From Thermodesulfobacteriota bacterium (GTDB lineage: Bacteria; Desulfobacterota; Thermodesulfobacteria; Thermodesulfobacteriales; Thermodesulfobacteriaceae), in NCBI GenBank assembly GCA_030578315.1, contig JAUQQL010000009.1, forward strand, positions 1 to 46,604: DNA of 46,604 nt, read 5' to 3'. Shown piece after piece: positions 33,489 through 42,409 of the stretch (position 1 is the stretch's first letter; every line of letters begins with the position of its first letter). The position numbers and the translations under genes are program-made. The notes beneath the pieces are model-generated. The model was not told where the DNA came from. It did no database searches and saw only the letters and a program-made list of their open reading frames with translations.

Positions 33489-36100
33489 TATTTTTTAGGA
33501 GTCAAGACTAAATTTCCGTCGCTCTTTACATCTATAAAAACTTTTTGTCCGCTTTTTATTTTATTAGCAATGATTTTCTCAGCTAAAGGATCTAAAATGT
33601 ATTTCTGGATAGCTCTTTGAAGAGGTCTAGCACCAAAAGCTTCATCAAACCCTTTTTCAATTAGAAGCTCTTTCGTACTTTCACTAAATTCTATATGGAT
33701 ATTTTTTTCTTCAAGTTTTTCTTTGACTTTTCTAAGTTGAATCTCAACTATCTTTCTTAGAACATCTTTACTTAGAGGTTTAAAGATAATTATTTCATCA
33801 ATTCTGTTTAGAAATTCTGGTTTAAAGAATTCTTTTAAAGTAGACATCACTCTCTCTTTCAAATTCTCCATTTCTGATTCTGAAACAGTAAAGCCTAAGG
33901 AACCTGTTTTTCTAAAAAGATGAGTACCCACATTTGAAGTCATAATAATGATAGTATTTTTAAAACTTACTGTTACTCCTTTACTGTCTGTTAGTCTTCC
34001 GTCATCTAAAACTTGAAGCAAAATATTAAAAACTTCGGGATGTGCTTTTTCTATTTCATCAAATAATATTAAGCTATAAGGTCTATATTTAACAGCTTCG
34101 GTAAGTTGACCACCTTCTTCATAACCAACATAACCAGGAGGAGAACCTATAAGTTTAGCTACTGAATGTGGTTCCATATATTCAGACATATCAATTCTAA
34201 TCATAGCTTTTTCATCATTAAACATAAATTCTGCTAAAGCTTTAGCCAGCTCTGTCTTCCCTACTCCTGTTGGTCCTAAAAACATAAAAGAAGCGATAGG
34301 TTTATTTTCATCTTTAAGACCTGCTCTAGCTCTCCTTAAAGCATTAGCAACTGCTTTAATAGCCTCATCTTGACCAACAACTCTTTGACTTAAAATTTCT
34401 TCAGCTTTAAGAAGTTTTTCTGCTTCGTTTTCCATTATTTTGCTTACAGGAATACCTGTCCATCTGGAAACCACCTGAGCAACATCTTCTTCAGTAACAT
34501 AATCTCTAATAAAGGAATATTTAGATTTTTTAAATTCTTCTTCTAATTCCTTAATCTTTTTTTCTACTTGTGGAATTTCTCCATAAATAATCTCTGCTAG
34601 TCTTGTAAGATCACCATTTCTTTCAGCTTCTATTTCTTCGATTTTAAGTTCATCTAATTTTTTCTTTAACTCGAGGTATTTTTCTTTTAAACTTTTTTCT
34701 GTTCTCCATTTAAAAGAAAGTTTCTCTTCTTCTTTTTTAAGTTTATTTATTTTATTTTCAAGAGATTTTAATTTATTTTTGTTTTTTGAATCAGCTTCTC
34801 TGGCTAAAGCTTCCCTTTCTATTTCTAATTTTCTTATTTCTTTTCTAATATTTTCTATTTCTGGTGGCAAGGTTTCTATATGAATTCTTAAAGAAGAACA
34901 AGCCTCGTCAATAAGATCAATAGCTTTATCGGGAAGAAACCTATTAGTAATATATCTTGCTGAAAGCTTAACTGCAGCGACAATAGCTTCATCAAGAATT
35001 TTTACACCATGATGAAGTTCATATTTTTCTCTTAAACCTCTTAAAATAGCAATCGTATCTTCTATACTTGGCTCATTAACAATTACAGGTTGAAATCTTC
35101 TTGCAAAAGCAGCATCTTTTTCTATATAAAGCTTATAATCTCTAAAAGTAGTAGCACCAATGACTCTTAAATCTCCCTTAGTTAATGCCGGTTTAAGTAA
35201 ATTAGCAGCATCAATAGCTCCTTCAGCGGCACCAGCACCAACGAGGGTATGCATTTCATCAACAAAGATGATAAATTTATTTGGATTTAATTGGATCTCT
35301 CTAATAATTGCTTTTAATCTATCTTCAAATTCTCCTCTAAATTTAGATCCAGCAATCAAAGCTCCAATGTCTAAAGAAAGAATATTAACATTTTTTAAAG
35401 ATTCTGGTACTTCTCCTCTCACTATTCTTTGTGCTAATCCTTCAACAATAGCTGTTTTCCCTACTCCTGGCTCACCAATAAGAACAGGATTGTTCTTGGT
35501 TCTTCTTGAAAGAATTTCGATAATCCTTCTGATTTCTTGCTCTCTACCAATAATAGGATCAAGTTTATTCTTTTTAGCTAGTTCAGTAAGGTTTACTGTA
35601 TATTTTTCTAAAACTTTATATTTAGATTCTGGAAACTCATCAACGACTTTTTGTCCTCTTCTTAAATTATTTAAAATAGATTGAATTTTTTCTAAAGTAA
35701 GACCAAATCTTTCTAAAATAATTCTTGCTACTGATCTTACTTCTGCTAAGGCTAAAAGAAGATGCTCTAGAGAAGTAAATTCATCTTGCATTTTTTTAGT
35801 AAAGTAAAAAGCTCTATCTATCACTTGAGAAGCTTCGTTGCTTAAATAAATAGAAGCAACTTCTCCAGTAGAAAATATTCTTGGTATCCTTTCAAGTTCT
35901 CTTTCTACCACATTTAAAACAAGCTGCGGATTAATTTTAGCTTCATTAAAAATATCCTTTATTAAATCTTCACCAACAGTAATTACACCCCACAAGATAT
36001 GAAGGGCTCTAATTTCATTATGATGAAGCTCCAAAGCTTTATCTTGAGATTTCATCAAAGCTTCCTGAGCTTTTAGAGTGAATTTGTTATTAGGTATCAT
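33488..36100 (-). CDS. clpB: ATP-dependent disaggregase ClpB
   Basis: Hsp100 chaperone that extracts proteins from aggregates, important for heat tolerance. Two repeated N-terminal Clp_N motifs (about 1-140), NBD1 with GEPGVGKTA, a long coiled-coil middle domain (about 400-530) that separates ClpB from ClpA/C, NBD2 with GPTGVGKTE, and a conserved Clp C-domain. Its 870 residues are typical. It heads the operon that continues into secE-nusG-rplK-tmk, so a heat-shock gene shares a transcript with the translation cluster. No CIRCE element is visible. Confidence 0.95.
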   Translation of the reverse strand: MIPNNKFTLKAQEALMKSQDKALELHHNEIRALHILWGVITVGEDLIKDIFNEAKINPQLVLNVVERELERIPRIFSTGEVASIYLSNEASQVIDRAFYFTKKMQDEFTSLEHLLLALAEVRSVARIILERFGLTLEKIQSILNNLRRGQKVVDEFPESKYKVLEKYTVNLTELAKKNKLDPIIGREQEIRRIIEILSRRTKNNPVLIGEPGVGKTAIVEGLAQRIVRGEVPESLKNVNILSLDIGALIAGSKFRGEFEDRLKAIIREIQLNPNKFIIFVDEMHTLVGAGAAEGAIDAANLLKPALTKGDLRVIGATTFRDYKLYIEKDAAFARRFQPVIVNEPSIEDTIAILRGLREKYELHHGVKILDEAIVAAVKLSARYITNRFLPDKAIDLIDEACSSLRIHIETLPPEIENIRKEIRKLEIEREALAREADSKNKNKLKSLENKINKLKKEEEKLSFKWRTEKSLKEKYLELKKKLDELKIEEIEAERNGDLTRLAEIIYGEIPQVEKKIKELEEEFKKSKYSFIRDYVTEEDVAQVVSRWTGIPVSKIMENEAEKLLKAEEILSQRVVGQDEAIKAVANALRRARAGLKDENKPIASFMFLGPTGVGKTELAKALAEFMFNDEKAMIRIDMSEYMEPHSVAKLIGSPPGYVGYEEGGQLTEAVKYRPYSLILFDEIEKAHPEVFNILLQVLDDGRLTDSKGVTVSFKNTIIIMTSNVGTHLFRKTGSLGFTVSESEMENLKERVMSTLKEFFKPEFLNRIDEIIIFKPLSKDVLRKIVEIQLRKVKEKLEEKNIHIEFSESTKELLIEKGFDEAFGARPLQRAIQKYILDPLAEKIIANKIKSGQKVFIDVKSDGNLVLTPKK

Positions 36101-36109
36101 TACTTTTAT

Positions 36110-36138
36110 ATTATATCACAAATTAGGAGGCTTGTCAC
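36110..36138 (-). promoter_or_regulatory. clpB promoter predicting a near-leaderless mRNA
   Basis: GTGACA (36138-36133), 17-nt spacer, TATAAT (36115-36110) with an upstream TG (extended -10). The ATG of clpB is at 36100, only 9 nt after the -10, so transcription should start about 3 nt before the start codon, leaving no room for a Shine-Dalgarno. The -35 lies in a 7-bp hairpin (GTCACTT/AAGTGAC) that overlaps the end of rplI. Confidence 0.7.
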
Positions 36139-36140
36139 TT

Positions 36141-36602
36141 TTAAGAAGTGACTTTTATTTTAAGCCTTGCTTTAATATCATAACCTAAATTAATAATTAT
36201 TTCGTATTCACCCTCTTTTTCAATTTTACCCTTAAGCTCTATCTGCGACCGAGAAATTTCTATGCCTTTTTCTTCTAAAGCTTTAATAATTTTTTCTTTT
36301 GTAACTGGATTAAAAATTTGTCCTTTTTCTCCTTTTTTAATCTTAAACTCTAAAACTAATTTTTCTATTTCTTCTTTTAAAGATTCTACTTTTACTTTTC
36401 TCTCTTCAATCTTACTTGAAAGAAGCATACTTTTAAGTTCTCCTTCTAATCTTTCTTTGGTTGCTAAAGTTACCTTACCTAAAGAAACTAAATATCTAAA
36501 ATAGCCTGGTCTTACTTTTACTACTTCTCCTCTCTGCCCTAAATTTGGTATATCTTCTAAAAGTAAAACAGGAAGTTTTTTTTCTTTTTTTCTCTTTTTC
36601 AT
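36141..36602 (-). CDS. rplI: 50S ribosomal protein bL9
   Basis: N-terminal domain with VLLLEDIPNLGQRGEVVKVRPGYFRYLV (about 13-40), then a central helix and a C-terminal domain with VTKEKIIKALEEKGIEI. Its 153 residues are normal. Several Patescibacteria lineages lack L9, so its presence is informative for placement. It is 10 nt downstream of ctpA on the same strand. Confidence 0.96.
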   Translation of the reverse strand: MKKRKKEKKLPVLLLEDIPNLGQRGEVVKVRPGYFRYLVSLGKVTLATKERLEGELKSMLLSSKIEERKVKVESLKEEIEKLVLEFKIKKGEKGQIFNPVTKEKIIKALEEKGIEISRSQIELKGKIEKEGEYEIIINLGYDIKARLKIKVTS

Positions 36603-36612
36603 TTTTTAAATT

Positions 36613-37797
36613 TTATAAACCCCTTACGACCTCAATTCCTTTTTTAATAACCGGATCGTCTAATTCTGTTTTAATTTTTTCTTTTTCTATTTCTTTTACT
36701 TCAATATCAGGTTTTAAACCATTGCCCTCAAGTTTAATGCCATTAGGTGTTAACCAATAAGCAATAGTAATTTTAAGCATTTTTCCGTCTAATCTAAAAA
36801 CTTGTTGGACGCTTCCTTTACCATAACTTTTACTTCCTATAAGCTTAACGCCAAGATTGTCTCTTAAAGCACCAGCAAAAATCTCTGAAGCTGAAGCAGA
36901 ACCTCCATTTATAAGAACTACCATTTTCAAATTATTTAAATTACCAGGGCCTTCAGATTTTATCTTAGAAACTGTTTTATCTCTTTTAAGCTCTTGTAAA
37001 ATTACTTGTCCTCTTGGTAAAAATATTTCTGACATTTGAATAGCTACTTCAAGAAATCCGCCAGGATTATTTCTTAAATCTAAAATCCAATATTTAGCTC
37101 CTCTTTTCTGAAGTATTTTGTAAGCTTTAACAAATTCATTATAAGTTGTTAAATTAAAATTATTAATTTTGATGTAGCCAACATTTCCTGAAATCAATTT
37201 GTATTTAACCGCTGGAATTTTTATTTCTTCTCTGATGATCTCTAAATCTTTAGGCTCTAGCCATTCATCTCTATAAATAGTTAAAACAACTTTTGTACCT
37301 GGTTTACCTCTAATTTTTGTAACTGCTAAATCAAGCGGCATATTAGATGTATCTTCTCCATTAATTTTTAAAATTTTATCTCCAGGTTTAATTCCTGCTC
37401 TTTCTGCCGGTGTTCCTTCAAGTGGAGAAATAACAGTTAAGACTCCATTTCTTATACCTATCTCCATACCTACACCGCCAAAAGAGCCTGACATATCTTC
37501 TTCAAAAATCTTAGTTTGGTTTTCATCATAAATTTCAGAATAAGGATCATCAAGAGATCTTAAAAGACCGCGAGAAGCTTCTAAAATTGCTTTTTCTTTA
37601 TTTATCTTCTCAGGTTCAACAAAAAATTTATTCATTATTTCCCAGGTACGATAAAAGATTTTCATTTCTTCATCAGAAAAATAGAGATTTCCTTGATTAG
37701 CTAAAAGAAAATTTTGTCTATAACTATTAAAATTAAATAGAAGAAAAACAAGCGCTAAAGGAAAAGTTAAAAGAAAAAAATTCTTAAATTTTTTCAT
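36613..37797 (-). CDS. ctpA: C-terminal processing peptidase (S41, CtpA-like)
   Basis: Extracytoplasmic serine protease. N-terminal signal anchor (about 5-24), a PDZ domain (about 100-180, with GVLTVISPLEGTPAERAGIKPGD), and the S41 catalytic domain with GGSASASEIFAGAL (nucleophile Ser) and SYGKGSVQ (general base Lys). Its 394 residues are typical. Its ATG overlaps that of the divergent recO by two bases (CATG at 37795-37798), so any promoter must lie inside recO. Confidence 0.94.
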   Translation of the reverse strand: MKKFKNFFLLTFPLALVFLLFNFNSYRQNFLLANQGNLYFSDEEMKIFYRTWEIMNKFFVEPEKINKEKAILEASRGLLRSLDDPYSEIYDENQTKIFEEDMSGSFGGVGMEIGIRNGVLTVISPLEGTPAERAGIKPGDKILKINGEDTSNMPLDLAVTKIRGKPGTKVVLTIYRDEWLEPKDLEIIREEIKIPAVKYKLISGNVGYIKINNFNLTTYNEFVKAYKILQKRGAKYWILDLRNNPGGFLEVAIQMSEIFLPRGQVILQELKRDKTVSKIKSEGPGNLNNLKMVVLINGGSASASEIFAGALRDNLGVKLIGSKSYGKGSVQQVFRLDGKMLKITIAYWLTPNGIKLEGNGLKPDIEVKEIEKEKIKTELDDPVIKKGIEVVRGL

Positions 37798-38452
37798 GAT
37801 TTATTTCAAAATAAAGGGAATAGTGATTTATAAAGAAAGAGTTAAAGAAAACGACGCTAATGTTTATATTTTAACAAAAAAAGACGGAATTCTAAAAATA
37901 TATGTTCAAGGTCTTTTTAAAATAAAAAGTAAAAATCTTCCGCTTCTTCAAATAGGTAATTATTTACAAGTTTTTGGCCTTAAAGAAGGAGATAATTTAA
38001 AACTTATTTCCGTATTACCCTTAAAAACCAGATACTTCTATTTTAAAAAATATTCTTATCTTTATCTTTGGAGTTTTTTTCTTCTAAAAAAAATAAGTCT
38101 TTTAGAAACAGATGATTTTATATGGAAAATATACACCAATTTAGAAAAATTTATTATTAAAAAGAATTTTCCTCATTATCTTATTTTCCATCTTCTTAGA
38201 GTTTTAGGTTTTGAGCCAGAAATTTCAAAATGTTTTAAGTGCCAAAGAAAGTTAAAAAAAGAAATTTATTTTGACGGTAAACGAGCTCTTTTTTGTAAGT
38301 TTTGTAAAAAACCAGCTTATCAGAAAATACCCTATTTAGAATGGCTTAAAGCTCTAAAAATAAAATCGAAAAATAAAGTTCCCGAAGAGGTTCCGAGTTT
38401 TTTGAAAACTATTATTAAAACCTATTTTAAAAATTTAAAAAGACTATCTTAA
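37796..38452 (+). CDS. recO: DNA repair protein RecO
   Basis: Recombination mediator that loads RecA with RecR. OB-fold N-terminus (KIKGIVIYKERVKENDANVYILTKKDG) and C-terminal helical domain with a zinc finger (CFKC ... CKFC, about 143-167). Its 218 residues are short but within the family. The start codon overlaps the start of divergent ctpA. Confidence 0.87.
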   Translation: MIYFKIKGIVIYKERVKENDANVYILTKKDGILKIYVQGLFKIKSKNLPLLQIGNYLQVFGLKEGDNLKLISVLPLKTRYFYFKKYSYLYLWSFFLLKKISLLETDDFIWKIYTNLEKFIIKKNFPHYLIFHLLRVLGFEPEISKCFKCQRKLKKEIYFDGKRALFCKFCKKPAYQKIPYLEWLKALKIKSKNKVPEEVPSFLKTIIKTYFKNLKRLS

Positions 38453-38465
38453 AATTAATTTTAAG

Positions 38466-40319
38466 ATGACTCCTTTTTTAGAAGATTTGGAAGGAGAATT
38501 GGAAAAGAAAGAAAGTAAAAGAAAAAGAATTAAAAGAGGCATAGAATTTCCAAAGGAAGAAGAAAGTAAAGAAGAATTTGAAGAAGTTAAAAGTGGTTAT
38601 ATTAAAGTGCCGAGGTTTAGGTTTGATTTTCAAAAAATTATTAATAAACTTCTCTTATTTTCTTTTTTTCTTTTTGTTTTAGTTTTTTCCATTTTTGTTA
38701 TTACCAATTTTTTCTCTAAAAAACCTCCTCAAGAATTAAATTTCAACATTGTTGGACCTTTAGAAGTTAACTCTTTAGAGGAAAATGTTTTCAGCCTTAA
38801 AATAGATAATTTTTCTCTGCAAGAATTAAGCGATGTTAATTTAAGTATTTTCTTATCTGAAGGTGCTTATTTTTTAGATAGCGAAGAAAAAGAAAGAGTT
38901 TTTGATCTAGGTGAAATAAAAAGTAACACATCAACAGAGATTTCTTTTAATCTCATTTTTCTAAATGAAGGAAATAAAAAAGAAAAAATTAAAGCTATTT
39001 TAAGATATAAACTTAAAACAAAACCTTATATTTTTGAAGATTCAAAAGAGTTTTCTATTTTAGTAAAAAATTCTCCACTTACTCTTGTTGCCTTCCTTCC
39101 AGAAGAAATCTATACTCTTCAACCCTTTGAATCAAAAATAAGTATTTTAAATTCTTCTTTTGAAAATTTAAATGATATCAATATAAAAATAACCCCTCCA
39201 CAAGAATTTGAATTTTTAGAATCTCAACCTCCTTCTGAAAATATGGAATGGAATTTTATAGAAATAAAACCAAAAGAAAAAAAAGAAATATCATTTTTAG
39301 GAAGTTTCAAAAATTCACCTCTTTTTCCTTTTTTTGATGCTAAAGTAAGTTTTAGTTGGCGAGGAAAAAGTTTTTCTTTGAGCCCCCAAACATTTAAGCT
39401 TTCTGTTAAAGAAAATCCTATAAAGATAGAAATTGTTTCTAATCCTCAAAGTGAAAGTGTAAATTTAGGAAGTTCTATTTCTTATACTTTAAAAATCAAA
39501 AATAAAGGGAATATTGTCTTAAGAGAAAATCAAGTAAAAGTGACCTTTAGTGATCTTTTCGATATTAAAAGCGTAAGATTTGGTAAAAATGCTTATTTTT
39601 CTTCTATAGATAATGCTATTTATTTTAACGGAAGATATGAACCCAAACTTTTAGAAATAAAACCTGGTGATGAAGTAAATTTAAATTTTTCTGCTCGTCT
39701 TTTTAATTCCTATCCTATTTTAGGAGAAAAAAATAAAAACTTTATTTCCAAAGTTTTCATAGAATTTAAAACTCCAAGTATCCCACCTCAAGTTAAATCT
39801 TTTTATACTAACGAATTTGTTATCAAATTAGAAGATACCAAAAAAATTATTGGTAAGTTTGAAATAGATAGTTTTCTTGTCTATAAAGATAAATTGATAG
39901 AAAATACAGGACCTTTTCCATTAGAAAAGGAAATTCCTACTACTTTAACTTTACACTTTAAGATTAAAACTTTAGGAGAAGATTTTAAAGATTTTTACAT
40001 TTCAGGTAAATTACCTCCATACGTGAATTTTACAGGAAAAGTTGCTGGAGATGCTTTAGGAGAAAATTTTTCTTATGACACTAAAACAGGAGAATTTTCA
40101 TATTTCATTTCCAGTCTTCCAGCTAATTTAGGTTATACAGAAAAAGAAATTGATTTGGCTTTTCAAATTGTTGTTTTGTCTCCAGCTAATTTGGATCCTC
40201 GATATTTAGAGCTTATACCTTCTTTTGGTTATAAAGTTACCAGTGTTTTTACCAATACCAATTTTACTGGCTCTACACAAAGTATTAATGCTAGCGAAAT
40301 TATTTATGAATTAAAATAA
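38466..40319 (+). CDS. Large surface protein with repeated Ig/DUF11-like domains
   Basis: 617 residues. Charged cytoplasmic N-terminus (about 1-55, Lys/Glu-rich), one membrane helix (about 60-84), then a long extracellular part made of beta-sandwich-like units: about 95-200, 205-310, 318-440 (SVNLGSSISYTLKIKNKGNIVL, a typical DUF11/CARDB-like pattern) and 450-617. Features such as LEIKPGDEVNLNFSARL recur. Probably a cell-surface or adhesion protein. A separate family is not recognised. Located between recO and glyS. Confidence 0.7.
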   Translation: MTPFLEDLEGELEKKESKRKRIKRGIEFPKEEESKEEFEEVKSGYIKVPRFRFDFQKIINKLLLFSFFLFVLVFSIFVITNFFSKKPPQELNFNIVGPLEVNSLEENVFSLKIDNFSLQELSDVNLSIFLSEGAYFLDSEEKERVFDLGEIKSNTSTEISFNLIFLNEGNKKEKIKAILRYKLKTKPYIFEDSKEFSILVKNSPLTLVAFLPEEIYTLQPFESKISILNSSFENLNDINIKITPPQEFEFLESQPPSENMEWNFIEIKPKEKKEISFLGSFKNSPLFPFFDAKVSFSWRGKSFSLSPQTFKLSVKENPIKIEIVSNPQSESVNLGSSISYTLKIKNKGNIVLRENQVKVTFSDLFDIKSVRFGKNAYFSSIDNAIYFNGRYEPKLLEIKPGDEVNLNFSARLFNSYPILGEKNKNFISKVFIEFKTPSIPPQVKSFYTNEFVIKLEDTKKIIGKFEIDSFLVYKDKLIENTGPFPLEKEIPTTLTLHFKIKTLGEDFKDFYISGKLPPYVNFTGKVAGDALGENFSYDTKTGEFSYFISSLPANLGYTEKEIDLAFQIVVLSPANLDPRYLELIPSFGYKVTSVFTNTNFTGSTQSINASEIIYELK

Positions 40320-40327
40320 TAATAACT

Positions 40328-41662
40328 ATGAAGGATTTAGAAAAAATAATTTCCATTTTGAAACAAAGAGGTTTTGTTTTTCCTTCTCAAGAAATTTATG
40401 GAGGGTTTAAGGGAGTTTATGATTACGGACCTTTGGGAGTTCTTTTGAAAAATAAAATTAAAAATTTATGGATAAAAGATGTTGTTTTTAGGAGAGAAAA
40501 TATTTTTCTTATTGAATCAAGCATTTTAGGTTTAAGAAAAGTTTATGAAGCTTCTGGTCATTTAGAACACTTTCATGATTTACTTATTGAATGTAGAAGT
40601 TGTCATCAAAGATTTAGAGCAGATCACCTTTTTGAAGGAGAATATGGAGAAGTTAGTTATAGAGAAGGTAAAGCACTTTGTCCTTTATGCCAAGGAGAAC
40701 TTACAGAAGCAAGAACTTTTAATTTAATGTTTAAAACTTACATTGGTCCTGTTGAAGAATTGGCCTCCGAAGCTTATTTAAGACCAGAAACTGCTCAAGG
40801 TATGTTTTATAACTTTAAAAATGTTTTAAATTCAATGAGACCAAAACTTCCTTTTGGTATTGCTCAGATTGGTAAAGCTTTTAGAAATGAAATTACTCCT
40901 AAAAATTTTCTTTTTAGAATAAGAGAGTTCGAACAAATGGAATTAGAATTTTTTGTTAAACCGGAAGAAGCACCTAAGTGGTTTGAATATTGGGTTGAAG
41001 AAAGATTTAATTGGTATCTAAAATTAGGATTTAAGAAAGAAAACTTGAAAAAATATGTTTATCCTAAAGAAGAATTAGCTCACTATTCAGATGCTACTGT
41101 TGATATTTACTATAATTATCCCTTTGGTTTTAAAGAACTTGAAGGAATTGCTAATAGAACCAATTATGATTTAAAAAGACATTCCGAATATTCTGGAGAA
41201 GATTTAAGTTATTTTGATGAAGAAAAAAAAGAAAGATATTATCCTTATGTTATAGAACCTTCAGTTGGTGTAGATAGACTTCTTTTTGCAGTTTTTGTAG
41301 AATTTTATGATGAAGATGAAATTGACGGTGAAAAAAGAAATGTTTTTAGATTTCCTCCATTTTTAGCACCAATAGAAGTTTGCGTTTTACCTTTATTAAG
41401 CAATAGAGAAAATTTAGTTAAAAAGGCTGAAGAAGTTTATAAAGATTTAAAGGATGATTTTATTTGCGTTTATGATGATTCTGGTTCAATCGGTAAAAGA
41501 TATCGAAGACAAGACGAAATTGGCACTCCTTTTTGTTTGACAATAGATTTTCAAACTTTAGAAGACAATACTTTAACAATAAGAGACAGAGATACAACCA
41601 AACAAGAAAGAATAAAAATTGAAGAAGTAAAAGATTATTTGAGAGAGAAACTAAAGTTTTAA
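40328..41662 (+). CDS. glyS: Glycyl-tRNA synthetase (alpha2 type)
   Basis: Class II synthetase of the archaeal/Gram-positive dimer type. Motif 1-like DYGPLGVLLKNKIKNLWI, a zinc site (CRSCHQRF ... CPLCQG), motif 2 AFRNEITP and RIREFEQMELEFF, motif 3 IEPSVGVDRLLFA, and a C-terminal anticodon-binding domain (PIEVCVLPL onward). Its 444 residues are typical. It charges the window's tRNA-Gly. A 12-nt 3' overlap with the HIT-like fragment lies on the opposite strand. Confidence 0.95.
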   Translation: MKDLEKIISILKQRGFVFPSQEIYGGFKGVYDYGPLGVLLKNKIKNLWIKDVVFRRENIFLIESSILGLRKVYEASGHLEHFHDLLIECRSCHQRFRADHLFEGEYGEVSYREGKALCPLCQGELTEARTFNLMFKTYIGPVEELASEAYLRPETAQGMFYNFKNVLNSMRPKLPFGIAQIGKAFRNEITPKNFLFRIREFEQMELEFFVKPEEAPKWFEYWVEERFNWYLKLGFKKENLKKYVYPKEELAHYSDATVDIYYNYPFGFKELEGIANRTNYDLKRHSEYSGEDLSYFDEEKKERYYPYVIEPSVGVDRLLFAVFVEFYDEDEIDGEKRNVFRFPPFLAPIEVCVLPLLSNRENLVKKAEEVYKDLKDDFICVYDDSGSIGKRYRRQDEIGTPFCLTIDFQTLEDNTLTIRDRDTTKQERIKIEEVKDYLREKLKF

Positions 41663-41800
41663 TTTCTTCACTAATTCATCAGGATCAACTTTTATTTTAG
41701 GCAATTTAGGCCAGGTGCCTAGTTTAACATCTTTATCCTCATAAATAATTCTTGCTGGTTCTTTTCCTTTTATTATTTTGCAGAAAATACAATTTTTCAT
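41651..41800 (-). pseudogene. HIT-family N-terminal fragment, 49 residues
   Basis: Starts at ATG 41800 with NCIFCKIIKGKEPARIIYED, an excellent match to the N-terminus of HIT-domain hydrolases (CxxC zinc half-site and Ile/Tyr-Glu-Asp). It then diverges (LGTWPKLPKIKVDPDELVKK) and ends at TAG 41651-41653 inside the end of glyS. The rest of the HIT fold, including the HxHxH motif, is absent. It is either a truncated remnant or a stand-alone mini-protein that kept the first strand and zinc half-site. It lies 13 nt from vapC on the same strand. Confidence 0.6.
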
Positions 41801-41813
41801 GTTTTCGTTAAAA

Positions 41814-42221
41814 TTAATAAGGTCTATAAATTTTTAAACTACTTATTTTCTGAAAATCTCTTATATTTCTAGTAACTAAAATAAGATCGTAAATTAAGCA
41901 AACTGCTCCTATAAAGGCATCAGCAAGAGGTAGATCATATTCTCTCCTCAAAGCACCTGTCAATTTTGATACTTCTTTGTCTAAAAGTATCAAATTAAAA
42001 TTCTTAAGAAAATTATCAACGATAAATTCCTTTTGAGGATCTGATAAATCTTTACCAGAATATATCTCAGCAATATTTATAGGTGTAAGATAGCATTTTG
42101 AATTTTCAAGAAGATAAACAATTAGTTCTTTTGATTCTTTTTTCCCTCTTAAATAGTCAATTAAAACATCGCTATCTACTAAAACTCTTTCTCCTCCAAT
42201 TTCTTCTAATTTTTTTAACAT
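41814..42221 (-). CDS. vapC: VapC-type PIN-domain toxin
   Basis: Metal-dependent ribonuclease, typically cutting tRNA or rRNA. PIN acids: D16/D18 (VLVDSDVLIDYL), E52 (INIAEIYSG), D101 (PLADAFIGAV) and D122 (RNIRDF). Its 135 residues are typical. The first 11-12 residues are unlike usual VapC starts and lie over the end of vapB, so the protein may begin later. It is encoded with the upstream small antitoxin-like ORF. Confidence 0.85.
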   Translation of the reverse strand: MLKKLEEIGGERVLVDSDVLIDYLRGKKESKELIVYLLENSKCYLTPINIAEIYSGKDLSDPQKEFIVDNFLKNFNLILLDKEVSKLTGALRREYDLPLADAFIGAVCLIYDLILVTRNIRDFQKISSLKIYRPY

Positions 42222-42330
42222 AATCTAAAGAGCTTTTACTGCCAAAACTTTTATTTAAAACTCCAAAAGCGGCTTTAATAAAATAATTTTTATCCAAAAA
42301 TTTTTTCTTGGTGATTAATTTTGTTGCCAT
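42172..42330 (-). CDS. vapB: VapB-like antitoxin
   Basis: 52 residues from ATG 42330 (MATKLITKKKFLD). It is basic, with a Leu/Asp-rich amphipathic middle and a C-terminal DYVKKIRRNW segment like the toxin-binding tail of short VapB proteins. The frame extends upstream, but that part is the tRNA-Val gene. It overlaps vapC by 50 nt and begins 5 nt after the tRNA-Val 3' end. Identification rests mainly on position and pattern. Confidence 0.65.
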   Translation of the reverse strand: MATKLITKKKFLDKNYFIKAAFGVLNKSFGSKSSLDYVKKIRRNWRRKSFSR

Positions 42331-42335
42331 TTTTG

Positions 42336-42409
42336 TGGGCGGGAGAGGACTCGAACCTCTAACCTTCGGCACGTCAAGCCGACGCTCTAACCAATTGAGC
42401 TACCCGCCC
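42336..42409 (-). tRNA. tRNA-Val (anticodon GAC)
   Basis: Full cloverleaf: acceptor GGGCGGG/CCCGCCC, D arm GCTCAATTGGTTAGAGC, anticodon stem TCGGC/GCCGA with loop TTGACGT (anticodon GAC, reads GUC), T arm AGAGG-TTCGAGT-CCTCT, discriminator A. No CCA encoded. The first 23 nt overlap the end of the response-regulator gene, and its 3' end is 5 nt from vapB. Confidence 0.95.

Noticed and set aside
36121-36150. 7-bp hairpin GTCACTT/AAGTGAC as a terminator of rplI
   Set aside because: On the rplI strand no T-run follows, and the hairpin overlaps the clpB -35 element.
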